This document shows positions 24,977 to 35,024 of a stretch of DNA of 64,000 nucleotides, one piece after another. The stretch spans positions 936,599 to 1,000,598 of the forward strand of contig CAADRB010000050.1 in NCBI GenBank assembly GCA_900708905.1, written 5' to 3'. Numbering within the stretch: position 1 is the stretch's first letter; each line of letters starts with the position of its first letter. Source of the DNA: Hymenolepis diminuta (taxonomy: Eukaryota; Platyhelminthes; Cestoda; Cyclophyllidea; Hymenolepididae). The translations under genes and the position numbers were made by a program. Below the pieces are notes generated by a model. That model was given only the letters and a program-made list of their open reading frames with translations. It was not told the DNA's origin and ran no database searches.

Positions 24977-26622
24977 GGTTTCCCCAATGGGTTTGAAGGT
25001 TAACATCAGAGTATTCAATGGAATACCCGCTCAATCGATAGGAACCTTTCAAAATGAAAAGGTCATAGTGCAGTTACATGACGAAACGCATAGTGTATAA
25101 ATTTACTGAACTGTGATAAATACTCTATTCTACAGGATAGTTAGCAGAAATATATAACATGTACATGTAAAAGGGAGCGTTGTTATGGCAATAAACCACA
25201 CAAATTCAGACCGTAAATTGGCCAGGATTTATACAAAAATAATATGACGTCATTTGGCGCAAATTCTAATGAATGTTACCATACGGAGGGCACCTAGAGA
25301 GATTTTATTGATTAGCTCCATCACTTGAAGGAAAAGTCAACCTACGTACCTAGATAGGTTGAAAACCACCCACATTTTTAACGAAAAGTTAGGAAATATC
25401 CATGAAATGCAGATACGAAATTTTCAAATTTCATATGCACTTCTCTCTCTTCAGAAGCTATATTCTTGTGAACAATAACTGTTTCCTTTTGACAAAATTA
25501 ACTTTATAGCTCTTGGCTCAATAATACAAGTAAGACCACTAAGTTTGAATCTTTAAATTATAGCGACCTCTGACCCCAATATAATAAATGCGGTTATCTG
25601 ACATTACATCAGTTGTTATGCGGCAATGTGTAATTTTTTATTGCATATTGAATAATTATTTGCAATTTCTCCAAGCGCACATGTACAGCGTTCCTAATAC
25701 CTGGCTCTAAAATTCATATTAAACTCAGAAACGGCAATAGTGATTAGCGATTCTTCTTGTCGTTCTTGTTTCCCTCTAACAAACGCGCTTACTTTCCACC
25801 TTATTACGCGGTGAAGCTAGGACAAATAGATGACCTTTCAGCGACTTACAAGTTTTATTTATCTAAAAACAGTTGGCAACTCCCCAACACACATTCCCGA
25901 TAGAATTCCCTAGAGGCAGGAATTTATGCTATCTTAGCCACGACATTCCGAGCCAATCCGAAGACTTTTCAGCGTCACAACCAATCTGTTTGAACTTTCC
26001 AGTTCCTTTTAGTATGCAATGACTAAAAGGACTATTCTAAATTTTTATTCTTGAAAATTTAATGCGAGATTCCAAGAGGAATCCACTTCACGCACCATGA
26101 CTTTATGATAACGTAATACCGTTACTGACACCATTAATACTATTGTTGAAAGTCCATAATAGAGCACTGGCTCTACGAAGATCCCTATAAGCCTTGCTAC
26201 TACTTTAACTGAAAACCGTTTCCTAAAAGCATGCATTTTCGATCTATCTCCTCCAGCAACATCCGCATTAGTTTCATCGAGAACCATCTGCATATCTCAC
26301 TTAGTTATAGCCCGCATAAGTCTATTCGGCTGCATATAACTACTGACAATCATAAACGGATCACCGACATGTCCGCAACACGTTGGTAACAGATTCTTTC
26401 AACTTCAAATCGTACTTACTCGTACTCATTGGAAAATATATCGAAATTCTTTTCATTCCAGTACAGAAGTTCTTCTATACAAAGACAAAGAAATTTTAGG
26501 CGGTGAGGGGAGCGATTAGAAGAGATAGTTCAAGTAACGTGAAAAGGAACCAAAAAGGAATTTGAAGGTAGGAATAAAAGCCCACCACCATTTAAAGAAG
26601 GGAAGGTGAGAAGGCTAAGGTC
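24977..26622. other. 3' flank of eIF4B, no clear gene
   Basis: AT-rich sequence beyond the eIF4B stop codon. On the minus strand, 26293-26045 holds an 82-codon frame. It has a hydrophobic segment (YYGLSTIVLMVSVTVLRY), and the stretch GIFVEPVLYYG faintly recalls the PVLLYG motif in the thumb of non-LTR reverse transcriptases. With no other domain piece nearby, I leave it as an unexplained open frame, possibly a retroelement relic. Confidence 0.3.
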
Positions 26623-29600
26623 CTAGTTTTTTGGGGGAACTAGGGGTTTGGCCCAGGCGTTACTACGTGGAGCATTTCCTGGTTTCTGTGACATTGCTTG
26701 TGGCTCGTGGTCTTTGATATCACCGGCTTCCGATGACGAGTCCTAAAATAGAATAGAAATCAATTAACTTTGTCCATTCTGGTCTAATTAGATTGTGCAT
26801 CTAAACGCTAACATAATGAGTACAGTAAAGCTAAAGCACAACAGTCATGTTTGACAATGAGTGCACTGAATGAAGATGAGAGTTGATCAACGCTCACATT
26901 ACGCTGAAGAAAGGCATCTTCGAGTCTCCTATATAGGAAATTCGCATTCTGCCATTCCACTGTTGATCAGTTGGTCTCGCGAACAGTAACGAATTTCGGT
27001 CAAGCGATCTCTGAGATTTGTCAGAAGTGCACATTGACCGCTACGCCACCGCCGCCCATGAATGAATATAGATAGAACACATAGAACAAACAATCGACTT
27101 TGATGAAATTAACTATATGAATGCTTTAGATCATGCGTCTGAAGCAAAGCTGAAGGTAAAGCCGATGGTAAGTGCTAGTCGTTGTTTAAAAGAAACTTAC
27201 TTTGGCAGGGGAAGTGATTTTATTCTTTTCATCATTTAGACTAGCAAGCCTCATTTTCTGTAAAAGGCAAAAATCACAAAATAGTAGAAATTAGCAAGAT
27301 ACAACACTTTTAATTTGATAAATAAGTTGATACTTTAAAGAATATAGTAATTACACGTATTAGTGGTAGTGCAACTAACCTCTTCGATCTCGCGCTCACG
27401 AGCAACAATATCGACGGGCTTTGCTGCTCCAAAAATTGCCTTCTGACGATCACTGATAGCAGCCTCAGTTTCCCCCACGTTTAAAGGTTTAGTTCGAGGC
27501 AAGAGGGTAATCCTTGGACGCTCCATGGGAGGGGCAGCAGTAGAACCAGGTGCTATTGGGTTCGAACGACGGAAACCTGTTGGAGCCATTGAAGATTGTG
27601 ACGGTTGTGCTGGTGGTGGTGGTTGTGGATTGACAGCTCGACGAACCCAGCCACTGGTCGGGTGACCTTCACTCCCATCAGGTCGTCTAGAATGAAAAAG
27701 GACAGGGAAAATAAAAAAACTGAAACCAAATCACAATTCGCTAAGCAATCTGTAAAAATCTACATTAGCCAGTGCAATTATTAAGCCCATCTGATTAAAT
27801 ATGATCCACTTGAATTTGTAAAACAGACACGCATTGGAAAATCAATAATGCTTCAACATGAAAGGAGGATTTCTGTGAGCTCATGCAGTGGATGTTCTAT
27901 CATCGATTAATCATGTTAGAAACGTTTGATGTCAGAAGAATGCGTCTGAAACTGGAATAGTCTAGGGTTGGTACTGATCGCAAGGGTTTCAATCTGTCAC
28001 TTTAGACAGAAACATTAACCGCATCCTAAAAGCAAAGACGCAGCAATCATTAGACTCTGATAACCAATTATCATTATGATTATGAGCTTGAACTCGCGCC
28101 AAATGACATAGGGAGCACTGACAATGCAATAAATTAAAGAACAAAAAATGGGAGGCCAATACTCAGGCAGGGTGGAAGATATCCTGAAGATGCATTTAAG
28201 AGAAACTCACAATCTACAATCCCTCTTGTAGACCACAATTAAATAATGGGATTGGCACTCCACATCACAGAATGAGCCCTGATAATAGTGACCTCTGCCA
28301 TAACAGACGCCTACACTGATCAACACTAAAATAGATGAAAGTGGGAATCTGTTCAGCTACCTCCTCAGGTTAATAATAATAACCAATGCGGTTGGTCACC
28401 TCCAACTCTGAATGTGCATAGATGCAGATAGAATTAGTAGCATCTGACCTGGCAAATTTAAATGCTGACCGCAACATTTGGGGTTCGGCAATCAGCGCTT
28501 CAAAGTAGGGTGATAACAGGAGAACCCAGAAAGTTACTCTTCCAGTATATTTTGAAAAACCAATAGACGACATAGGTTATTTGTTGGTGAGTAAAAGCTC
28601 ACTCACATGCTTCAGTATTCGATATGCACCGATGAGCATTTCACATTACGGAAGACGAAAGCGACTGACGAAACTTATTTGAAAGCTTGGTATTCAACAG
28701 GCTCTTCATTGATCAACACTACCAAACGAATGACCTCCGACAATCATGCAGTGCAAAATTCGCAAAAAATCAGGTTTGTTTTAAATTTAAAAAAAATGTT
28801 CGCAACAGACACGCGAGATGCATAGACTTGTTAGGAAATACTTACCCATAGTTATATTGACCTCCAGGGAAATACCTGTTCGAAAATTAAATAGAAATCA
28901 AAAAATGAGTTAAGTTACCTAGCTTGAGGCAATTAGAGCTATGAACGAAAACAAAAATAGTTGTCGAATAGCAGAAAAACAAACCTTAGAGACCTTTACA
29001 TATAAGCTAGAACAAGAAAAGCTAATTTACTGCCTAACAATCTATCTCGGAAACACTTACTTTCTCCTATTAGAACTCCTATCATTATTATTCCAACTAC
29101 TAAAAATAAGAATCACATTAGTAGCCAAACTACTTTAGAATAGTAACCCGAGGGTAAAAATATATACCAAAGTGTAATAAAAACATACCCGCCGTAATTT
29201 CGTCGATATCCGAAATCACTACGAGAACCATATGACCCTCGGTTGTCGTTAGAATTCTGAAAGAAATACAAAGCACAATAAATTTGAAGGCTGATCATCA
29301 TAATCTTAAAAATTAGAAACGAGGAAAACATACCGCAATACGGATTGAAACATTACGGGTCATCAAGGCAGAATCGTTTTTTTGCAATGCCTCTATTAAA
29401 TCCGCCTTTGACGAAAAGCTAACGGTACAGTACCCGTGATTTTGACCACTATCATCCATACTGATGGACAAGGGCACGAGAGGATGGAAGAAGCTTCAAA
29501 GGCAAAAAAGGAAATTTAACAGACAAAAGCAAATCAGTGCGTCGATAAAACATGGTGAATTTACCCCTCAATATCGGCTCTTCTGGCGGTATAGGGAACA

Positions 29601-29950
29601 TTGCTCATCGCTACTCGGAATGGACCAGAATCGGGGATTTTGGCAACATCTTCTTCAATGCGAACGGCTTGAGGAGCTGATGGGAGATTAGCCTTCATTT
29701 GATGCAATCTCATTTTTTCCACGGAAGATAAAGCAGCAACAGCTGGATCGACCTCAATACCGTCAACGACCTAAAAGTGTCGTGAGGATTACCCGAAGGT
29801 GCCACGTGACAACTTGCAAATGAATCAAGCAAGAAAATAAAACATATACTTTTAATTAAGTTAGCAAAATAAACTTACACTGGTACTTGCATATCTAAAA
29901 TCAATATCCAGCGTCTGATTGAACCTCTTATTATTTTTTTTCTTCGTCAT
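26623..29950 (-). CDS. EIF4B: Eukaryotic translation initiation factor 4B homologue, 8 exons
   Basis: Exons right to left: 29950-29879, 29770-29565, 29493-29334, 29256-29189, 28875-28846 (30-nt microexon), 27686-27380, 27257-27201, 26742-26623. All junctions are GT-AG in consistent phase, giving 339 aa. One RRM spans about residues 73-146, with RNP2 FRVAMSNV (75-82) and RNP1 GYCTVSF (113-119). It is preceded by LPSAPQAVRIEED, the usual eIF4B lead-in. A Gly/Arg/Tyr-rich stretch follows (147-178), then Pro-rich sequence, then RPRITLLPRTKP and IFGAAKPVDIVAREREIEE (263-281). That last block is the family signature shared by eIF4B and eIF4H; the AREREIEE continuation is eIF4B-like. The protein stimulates the eIF4A helicase during mRNA recruitment to the small ribosomal subunit. 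Human eIF4B is much longer (about 611 aa), so the charged C-terminal region is reduced here. Introns between exons 5-6 and 7-8 hold SINE-like copies. Head-to-head with its paralogue at 33507. Confidence 0.88.
26925..27060 (-). mobile_element. SINE-like element in eIF4B intron 7
   Basis: Minus-strand reading starts with a tRNA-like head (GGTGGCGTAGCGGTCAATGTG, then TCAGAGATCGCTTG) and ends with CTGATCAACAGTGG, ATGGCAGAATGCGAATTTC and a GGAGAC tail. Its tail blocks match the copy at 14.9 kb almost base for base. Confidence 0.6.
28185..28345 (-). mobile_element. SINE-like element in eIF4B intron 5
   Basis: Minus-strand reading has GTGATGTGGAGTGCCAATCC, then CTACAAGAGGGATTGTAGA, then TTGTGAGTTTCTC and GATATCTTCC. 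The last blocks align with the copy at 58.7 kb (GTGTGAGTTTCTTG then GATATCTC). The head is diverged. Confidence 0.5.
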
Positions 29951-30951
29951 GCTCTAGACACAGCACCAATCGCATATATCACGCTAGAAATTTTGCGCAA
30001 GGATAAATGGTTAGATAAAACAAATTTATGTTATTTGAAAAATCAGAACAAAATCCAGCTGATTTGTGGCATTCTTAAATTTTTTTGTGAAATGTATATA
30101 ACTTAAAAATTATAAATCTGTATCTTTGGATATTTGTTAAATTGTTTCATTCCGAAAATTTTCATTATATAAATGATGGTATTCTGGTGGTTCAATTACA
30201 AACATAATTATGTTTCTATTTGCAATTTGGTGAACTAATAGATTCATAATATTCAACACAAGCATATGTTTTGTCATTATACAAGGCGTAGATTAACAAA
30301 TTTTATCTTTATAAATAAGATTTATTTTCTTATTGGTGATATCCTCGAAATTGTTAATCTAAGGACATTTATTCTATTATTACTTCCATACCCCGTTTTT
30401 TTTCTTATTCTTAAAAATATGAAAATTTGATGCTTACTGAATAAAAATAAAACCATTCATATATGTGTGTAAATTGAATTGTGTCAGCAAATAGAAATAT
30501 GATCATGCTCTTTGGAATACTAAATAATTTGGTTCCTCTGTCTGTCATTCATAAATGATAAATAAAAAGTTATCGCATTCTGTTTTTTATAACTTAAAAT
30601 CCATCTAGGTGTGGACAATCTAGCCAGATTTTCGTTTACGACTATTAACCAGTTGATCATAGTCCAATCTGATGCTTTAGGTATATAATAACCAACAAAT
30701 ATAATTATAGTAAAAATCCACTTCGTACTACTCCAAACCATCAAATCCTTACTACTGGAGAGAGGACAAAATGGCTGAGAAGAATCTTATTATGGCCATT
30801 CTTATAAGTCAGCCCAGTAAAGATCAAACCAAGAATCAAGTAATTCATACAAATTTCGATCACCAACAGCAGTATGTGCTTTATTTATTTGCGAAATCCA
30901 AAAAATTCATCAATATGTATTTGATATGATTCGCTCTCCTCTGTAGGATAT
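29951..30951. other. Spacer upstream of eIF4B
   Basis: Part of the 3.56-kb head-to-head interval between the two eIF4B-type genes. AT-rich with no ORF of interest. It presumably holds the eIF4B promoter, though no motif can be defined. Confidence 0.4.
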
Positions 30952-31240
30952 TGCTGTGGCCAGCAGATATCTAACAGCACCTGACGATTAGAAATGATTG
31001 ACTGGCGATAAGATCTCCCCTATAGGTCCTGCTGTATGTTTCTCTGTTTATACGTAGATACTTAAACAGATGTCTATCATCACGCCGAGACATTGCTAAT
31101 GTCTAACGAAAAAGTGTTTCATATATAAATTTAATTTACTTTGGGGTGGCTTGCCAGCCACCTACAAGCAGATCTGGCGACATGAATGGCTTGACTTATT
31201 CCAAATATTCGAAAGATTTGACCCTGATAGACCTTACGTT
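30952..31240 (+). repeat. Interspersed repeat family A, copy 1
   Basis: Shares ordered blocks with the inverted copy at 33060-33376: GGCCAGCAGATATC, GATTAGAAATGATTGAC, GGCGATAAGATC, ATCATCACGCCGAGACA, and ATCTGGCGACAT followed by TGACTTATTCC. It runs directly into repeat B. There is no coding sequence common to the copies, so it is a non-autonomous or decayed mobile element of unknown class. Confidence 0.65.
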
Positions 31241-31510
31241 ATTACAGATACCATAACCGACTCTTAGATCTCCTTAGAAATAGCATTAGTCATGAATACG
31301 ATCCAGCAACGCAGATACATCAAAATTAGACGCTCGTTCTCGTAAGAATAGGTCGATTTATATTATGCGCCATTTACAACTGCAGTGCAAATAAATTTGT
31401 TCAGAAAAAAGGGAACTAAAGGAAGCAGGAATTATAAGGTGAAAGATATAGAATCTTACATATGAGAATTATTTTGGGAAAAATATTATTTTCTTGTATG
31501 TAATAAGACC
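31241..31510 (+). repeat. Interspersed repeat family B, copy 1
   Basis: Matches 47661-47946 in order: ATACC-TAAC-GACTCTTAGAT, TTTATATTAT-CGCCATTTAC, AAGGTGAAAGATA, and GGGAAAAATATTATTTTCTT. Since A and B adjoin here, they may be two parts of one element of at least 560 bp. Confidence 0.65.
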
Positions 31511-32877
31511 TAAATGAAAAATTAACGAACTCCTTGTAAATAAGATATTTAGCGAGACATAATTTGTGAATGCTTTAGTTTTAGCGACTCTTACAGATCT
31601 GGAGGTCACGAGTAAAACAATACGAGGATTGCGATGTATGATGGAGATGATCGGGATGAAGAGTCCAGAATATTTATTTGTTGTTAACAAAGAAAGAAAA
31701 TTTATATCAGTAGGTTAAAATTAAATAAATGTCAGGGAATTTTGAAGCGCGTGGGCACTGATGATCATGGAGATAAGTTCAATACGAATTTACCTTCCAC
31801 TTTCCTTTCATAATTGCTTACTCTTCTAAATAAACCCTGCTCATAACTGCTTTACCTTCTCTCGACCTTGTCTCTTGAAAATCGTAATAAGCTAAATAAG
31901 AGTTGCTGTTTTGTCTCCAGGTCAGCAATTTTAAGCCTTTATACCATTTCTAATTTACTCATCTTATCTATATAATTTGCCTTCATAAATAAATGTTTTT
32001 ATCACGTCTCATACATCTAGTGGTTTGACTCAATTTCTTTGCAGTGTAAATGTCATGTATGGGGACCACCATAACGAGCCACAGCGGTAGGCTCTTATGA
32101 TCTCGGCAGCCAGTAAGGATGACTACGAAATTTGACAAGACAATTACGTGCTACCCCCTCCCTGTTCCGAAGAAGAGCCAACCAGGGTCCTAGGATCAGC
32201 AGGTACAACAGAAAAGCTCGAATGGGTGCCGAACGATAAGTGATGAGTCGGATTTTATGTATACTTATTCTCCTTTACCTCATCCGCTATTTACCTTCAA
32301 ACACTTGTGTATTACACTGCATTGTAAACTGCTCTATTAAACTCCTATTTTACTCAGGCCACTTATATTGGGTCTAAAACAGTATAAAACCGATGAAGAA
32401 ATTTAATTTAAAAGTAAATATGAGGAACTAGTTGTTGATAATATCATACTAAATGAGAAACGCAGAGGAGAAGGTATAGCTATGCGATTGATAAATAATC
32501 TATCACCAGATGCTCTGTGTGAGGTGATAAAAGGAGAATCCACTGAATAGATGAAAATTAATTCATTTTCTCATTATCTATCACTACATTTCACTAAAAG
32601 CCCACCTGCATCCATTTCCTCAAGGGAGTCCTTGCCCAAAAGACTCATAAATTATCCTTGCACCTTCACTCACATACAGACATACACATGTATGTCGTTC
32701 ACCGGCTCATAAGCTTTCCTCTGTTCTCCTCTCTCCCTCATTTCTCTTGCTTACTCGATTTCCACTCGTGGTTTGTTCAGTACACATTGATCTACTCAAC
32801 TCTTTGTGCTCAATTTTTGAAACGGCTGTTGTCAGCTCGCAGGCATTAATTATAACCCTGAATCCGACCATAGGATT
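31511..32877. other. Repeat-rich spacer, no gene
   Basis: Between the repeat A copies. Base composition is somewhat richer in G and C at 32060-32250 and 32600-32860 than in the surroundings, which suggests further old mobile-element debris, but I could not pair these blocks with another copy in the window. Confidence 0.35.
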
Positions 32878-32990
32878 CAAGTATGATCCACCTGTGTGCG
32901 TGCATATTTGCACATAGTTGCCTAAATGGAGACCAGTCATCATGCCAAGACATCGACGAAGAGACATGACTGACATTTAAGGAAGAAATA
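32878..32990 (+). repeat. Repeat family A, partial copy 3
   Basis: A fragment in the same orientation as copy 1. It contains CACCTGTGTGCGTGCAT, then ATCATGCCAAGACATCGACG and AGACATGACTGACAT. The last block also occurs in the inverted copy 2. Confidence 0.5.
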
Positions 32991-33059
32991 CTTTGAATGT
33001 TAACTTAATTTAATTATTCATAAATTTGGCGGGGCCTAATGTTATTATAATTAAGTGTT

Positions 33060-33376
33060 GTGAACAGAGGCCACACCGATCGAATAGATGGAATAAGTCA
33101 AGTCACTTATGTCGCCAGATCAGTGCAGAGATGACCGGGAAGCCGCCCCAATTTACGGATAAGTAAGTTAGGCATATATACAAGACAGTTCTTCGTTGGA
33201 TGTCAGTCATGTCTCGTCGCCCGTGTCTCGGCGTGATGATCGGCACCTTTTTAAGTATCCATGTTCGAATACACAAACACACAGGAGGACTGCCTGTGGA
33301 CGTTGAATTGGGGATCTTATCGCCGGTCAATCATTTCTAATCGCCAGGTGATTATGGATATCTGTTGGCTATAGCA
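33060..33376 (-). repeat. Repeat family A, inverted copy 2
   Basis: Reverse complement of copy 1 at 30952-31240 with many substitutions. With copy 1 it makes an imperfect inverted repeat around about 1.8 kb of spacer. A 75-codon frame on its minus strand is not kept in copy 1, so it is not evidence of a gene. Confidence 0.65.
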
Positions 33377-33506
33377 TTTATTACAATTCATTAGCTCTAT
33401 TTCTACTCATTTATGCATGTGAATGTTAATCAAAACTCATTTCATTCAATTTTCATATATAAATATTGCGAATTTGCATAAAATAAATTTAGAACATTTT
33501 TTGGTT

Positions 33507-34553
33507 ATGGGTAAGAAGAAGAGGAAGGTTACTTTCAACCAAACCATTGATATTGAATTTTCATCTGCCAATCGAAAAGTATGCTGAAACTGCATTAATT
33601 GGGAATTATTTAAAACTTTTAACGGTTAATCATGCCTTTCAGGTTCAAAACGATGAACAAGTTAAAAATATCTTATCTAAGGAAAGATTGGCCGCTTTGA
33701 ATCAAATAAAAAAGGAACTTCCTAGTGCTCCAGAAGCTGAGCGACTGCAGGAAATTATTAGCAAGATGTCCGATTTCGGGCCGTTTTCATTACTAATCAG
33801 AAACTTAGACTTTGCTGCAAAGAAAATCGACGTGGAAGGGTATGAAGCCTATTTTTTTCCTTTAGTGCAATATTTTCTAGATTTCTTCATCCACTGAAAC
33901 CAATCAGAATTGATATTAATAACCAGTCAAGGTTTCTTAAAGGCCGCTGCTTGGTGTTATTCGCATCAAAAGAGGATTTGGTTCGCGCCTTTGAGAAAAA
34001 TCATAAATTTCTTCTTAATCGAGAGGTGCGAATGAGCATTGCTAATGAGGCAAGGTCATTTATTTAATAATTAAAGAAAATTTATCTGAATTATTACTTA
34101 TTTCGGAAATTAATATATTTGAAGGCAGAAGCTGGAGAATTTAATCAAATCTTTATTACACAAAGGTAAGTAATCTACTATGACCACTGAATTCATCGAT
34201 TAATGGATCATTGGTCATGATCGCTCTAACGGTTGAGTTTCAGAAACGAAAACTTCAACCGCTATAGCGTTGAAAGCTTAAACCAGTAAGTTTATAAATT
34301 CTCCTTTATCACAAAAACAATGGTTTAATTAATGTAGAGATGAATCTAAGGGTTGGACTCGAAAGAAAGTTGATCCGAACGAATTGAAGCCACCTGATTC
34401 TGGGTAAATCACAAATATTAGTTTTATATCAATTAATTGCAATTATTGCATGATTTCATGCGAAATAATGTGCTGTATATCTACAACTGTTTCAGAATAG
34501 CTACACAGGGTTGGGTCCGCAGAAAGGTCCATTTTGATCCGGATACGAGCTAA
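33507..34553 (+). CDS. Short divergent eIF4B-like paralogue, 7 exons
   Basis: Exons: 33507-33578, 33643-33839, 33881-34049, 34125-34165, 34244-34285, 34338-34403, 34496-34553, giving 214 aa. The start MGKKKRKVTFNQTIDIEF parallels MTKKKNNKRFNQTLDIDF of the eIF4B gene 3.6 kb away. Both first exons are 72 nt, and the first two introns share position and phase. LPSAP lies at 50-54. The RRM spans about 70-144 and is degenerate: RNP2 FSLLIRNL (72-79); RNP1 reads GRCLVLF (111-117), lacking the aromatic residues usual for RNA contact. The tail carries two similar units, KGWTRKKV (178-185) and QGWVRRKV (200-207), each on its own exon; eIF4B has one, SGWVRRAV. The IFGAAKP signature is absent. The third intron uses a GC donor (GAG|GCAAGG); the GT alternative 4 nt downstream (GCAAG|GTCATT) leads to an early stop. 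AATAAA follows at 34719-34724. Clean frames and precise splicing favour an expressed gene, but RNA-binding function is doubtful. Confidence 0.75.
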
Positions 34554-34718
34554 ACGAGTAAATACTTCAATTTTAATGGTGTTTGGAGGTGTGATAATAT
34601 TAACAACTTATTTATCTGCAGCTTTTAATGATCGGAACCCTTCTGGTTACTTGTCAAACTATGACTTTTATTTGCTCTGAGCTTTTAAGCCTTGGCATAA
34701 TATAACATAAAATTTGTA

Positions 34719-34724
34719 AATAAA
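34719..34724 (+). promoter_or_regulatory. Poly(A) signal for the eIF4B-like paralogue
   Basis: AATAAA lies 166 nt after the TAA stop and before DDX24 begins, so the two same-strand genes would have separate 3' ends even if co-transcribed. Confidence 0.5.
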
Positions 34725-35007
34725 TTTATTTGAAAATTTCTTTATTTGTCACTATAAAAATTATATAAAGTTTGTTGATGTTTCTCAATCTGATACAAGG
34801 TCTGTTAAAATGGTACTTAAAATTATAAAAAATTAACGATGTTAAACATTATATTGAAGGAAATATAGTCGGAATTTTGTTAAAATTTTTGTAATATTAG
34901 TGCGCAGGTTCAAGACTTACACGTTAACTAGGATCGAGCGAGTAACGTGACCGCAGGTGGATAACTTTATTTATTCTTCCATTTCGCGCATTCTCAGATA
35001 AGTTTTC

Positions 35008-35024
35008 ATCTGTTGTTTTCAGAA
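35008..35024 (+). promoter_or_regulatory. 3' splice acceptor immediately before the DDX24 start
   Basis: A pyrimidine-rich tract ending TGTTGTTTTCAG is followed by AA and the first ATG. Either a 5' UTR intron ends here or it is a spliced-leader trans-splice site, as used by many flatworm mRNAs. No convincing upstream coding exon with matching phase was found in the 469 bp back to the preceding gene. Confidence 0.45.

Noticed and set aside
26045..26293. Minus-strand 82-codon ORF with a PVLYYG segment as a reverse-transcriptase gene
   Set aside because: Only one weak motif resemblance (the PVLLYG of RT thumb regions). No YXDD box or other RT block is nearby. Kept only as a remark in the eIF4B 3' flank entry.
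29464..29691. Basic plus-strand ORF opposite the eIF4B RRM exons
   Set aside because: Antisense shadow of eIF4B exons 2-3 and their intron. The spliced minus-strand protein is clearly the real one.
33103..33330. 75-codon minus-strand ORF in repeat A
   Set aside because: Not preserved in the other copies of the repeat, so it is unlikely to be coding.
33547..33897. 116-codon plus-strand ORF overlapping the eIF4B-like gene
   Set aside because: It reads through intron 1 and into intron 2 of the paralogue. The spliced model, matching eIF4B intron positions, explains the conserved part; the ORF's start and end are intronic.
35013..35024. TTG start codon 12 nt upstream of the DDX24 ATG
   Set aside because: Those bases form the 3' splice acceptor tract (TTGTTTTCAG). 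A non-AUG start there is unnecessary because an ATG follows directly.
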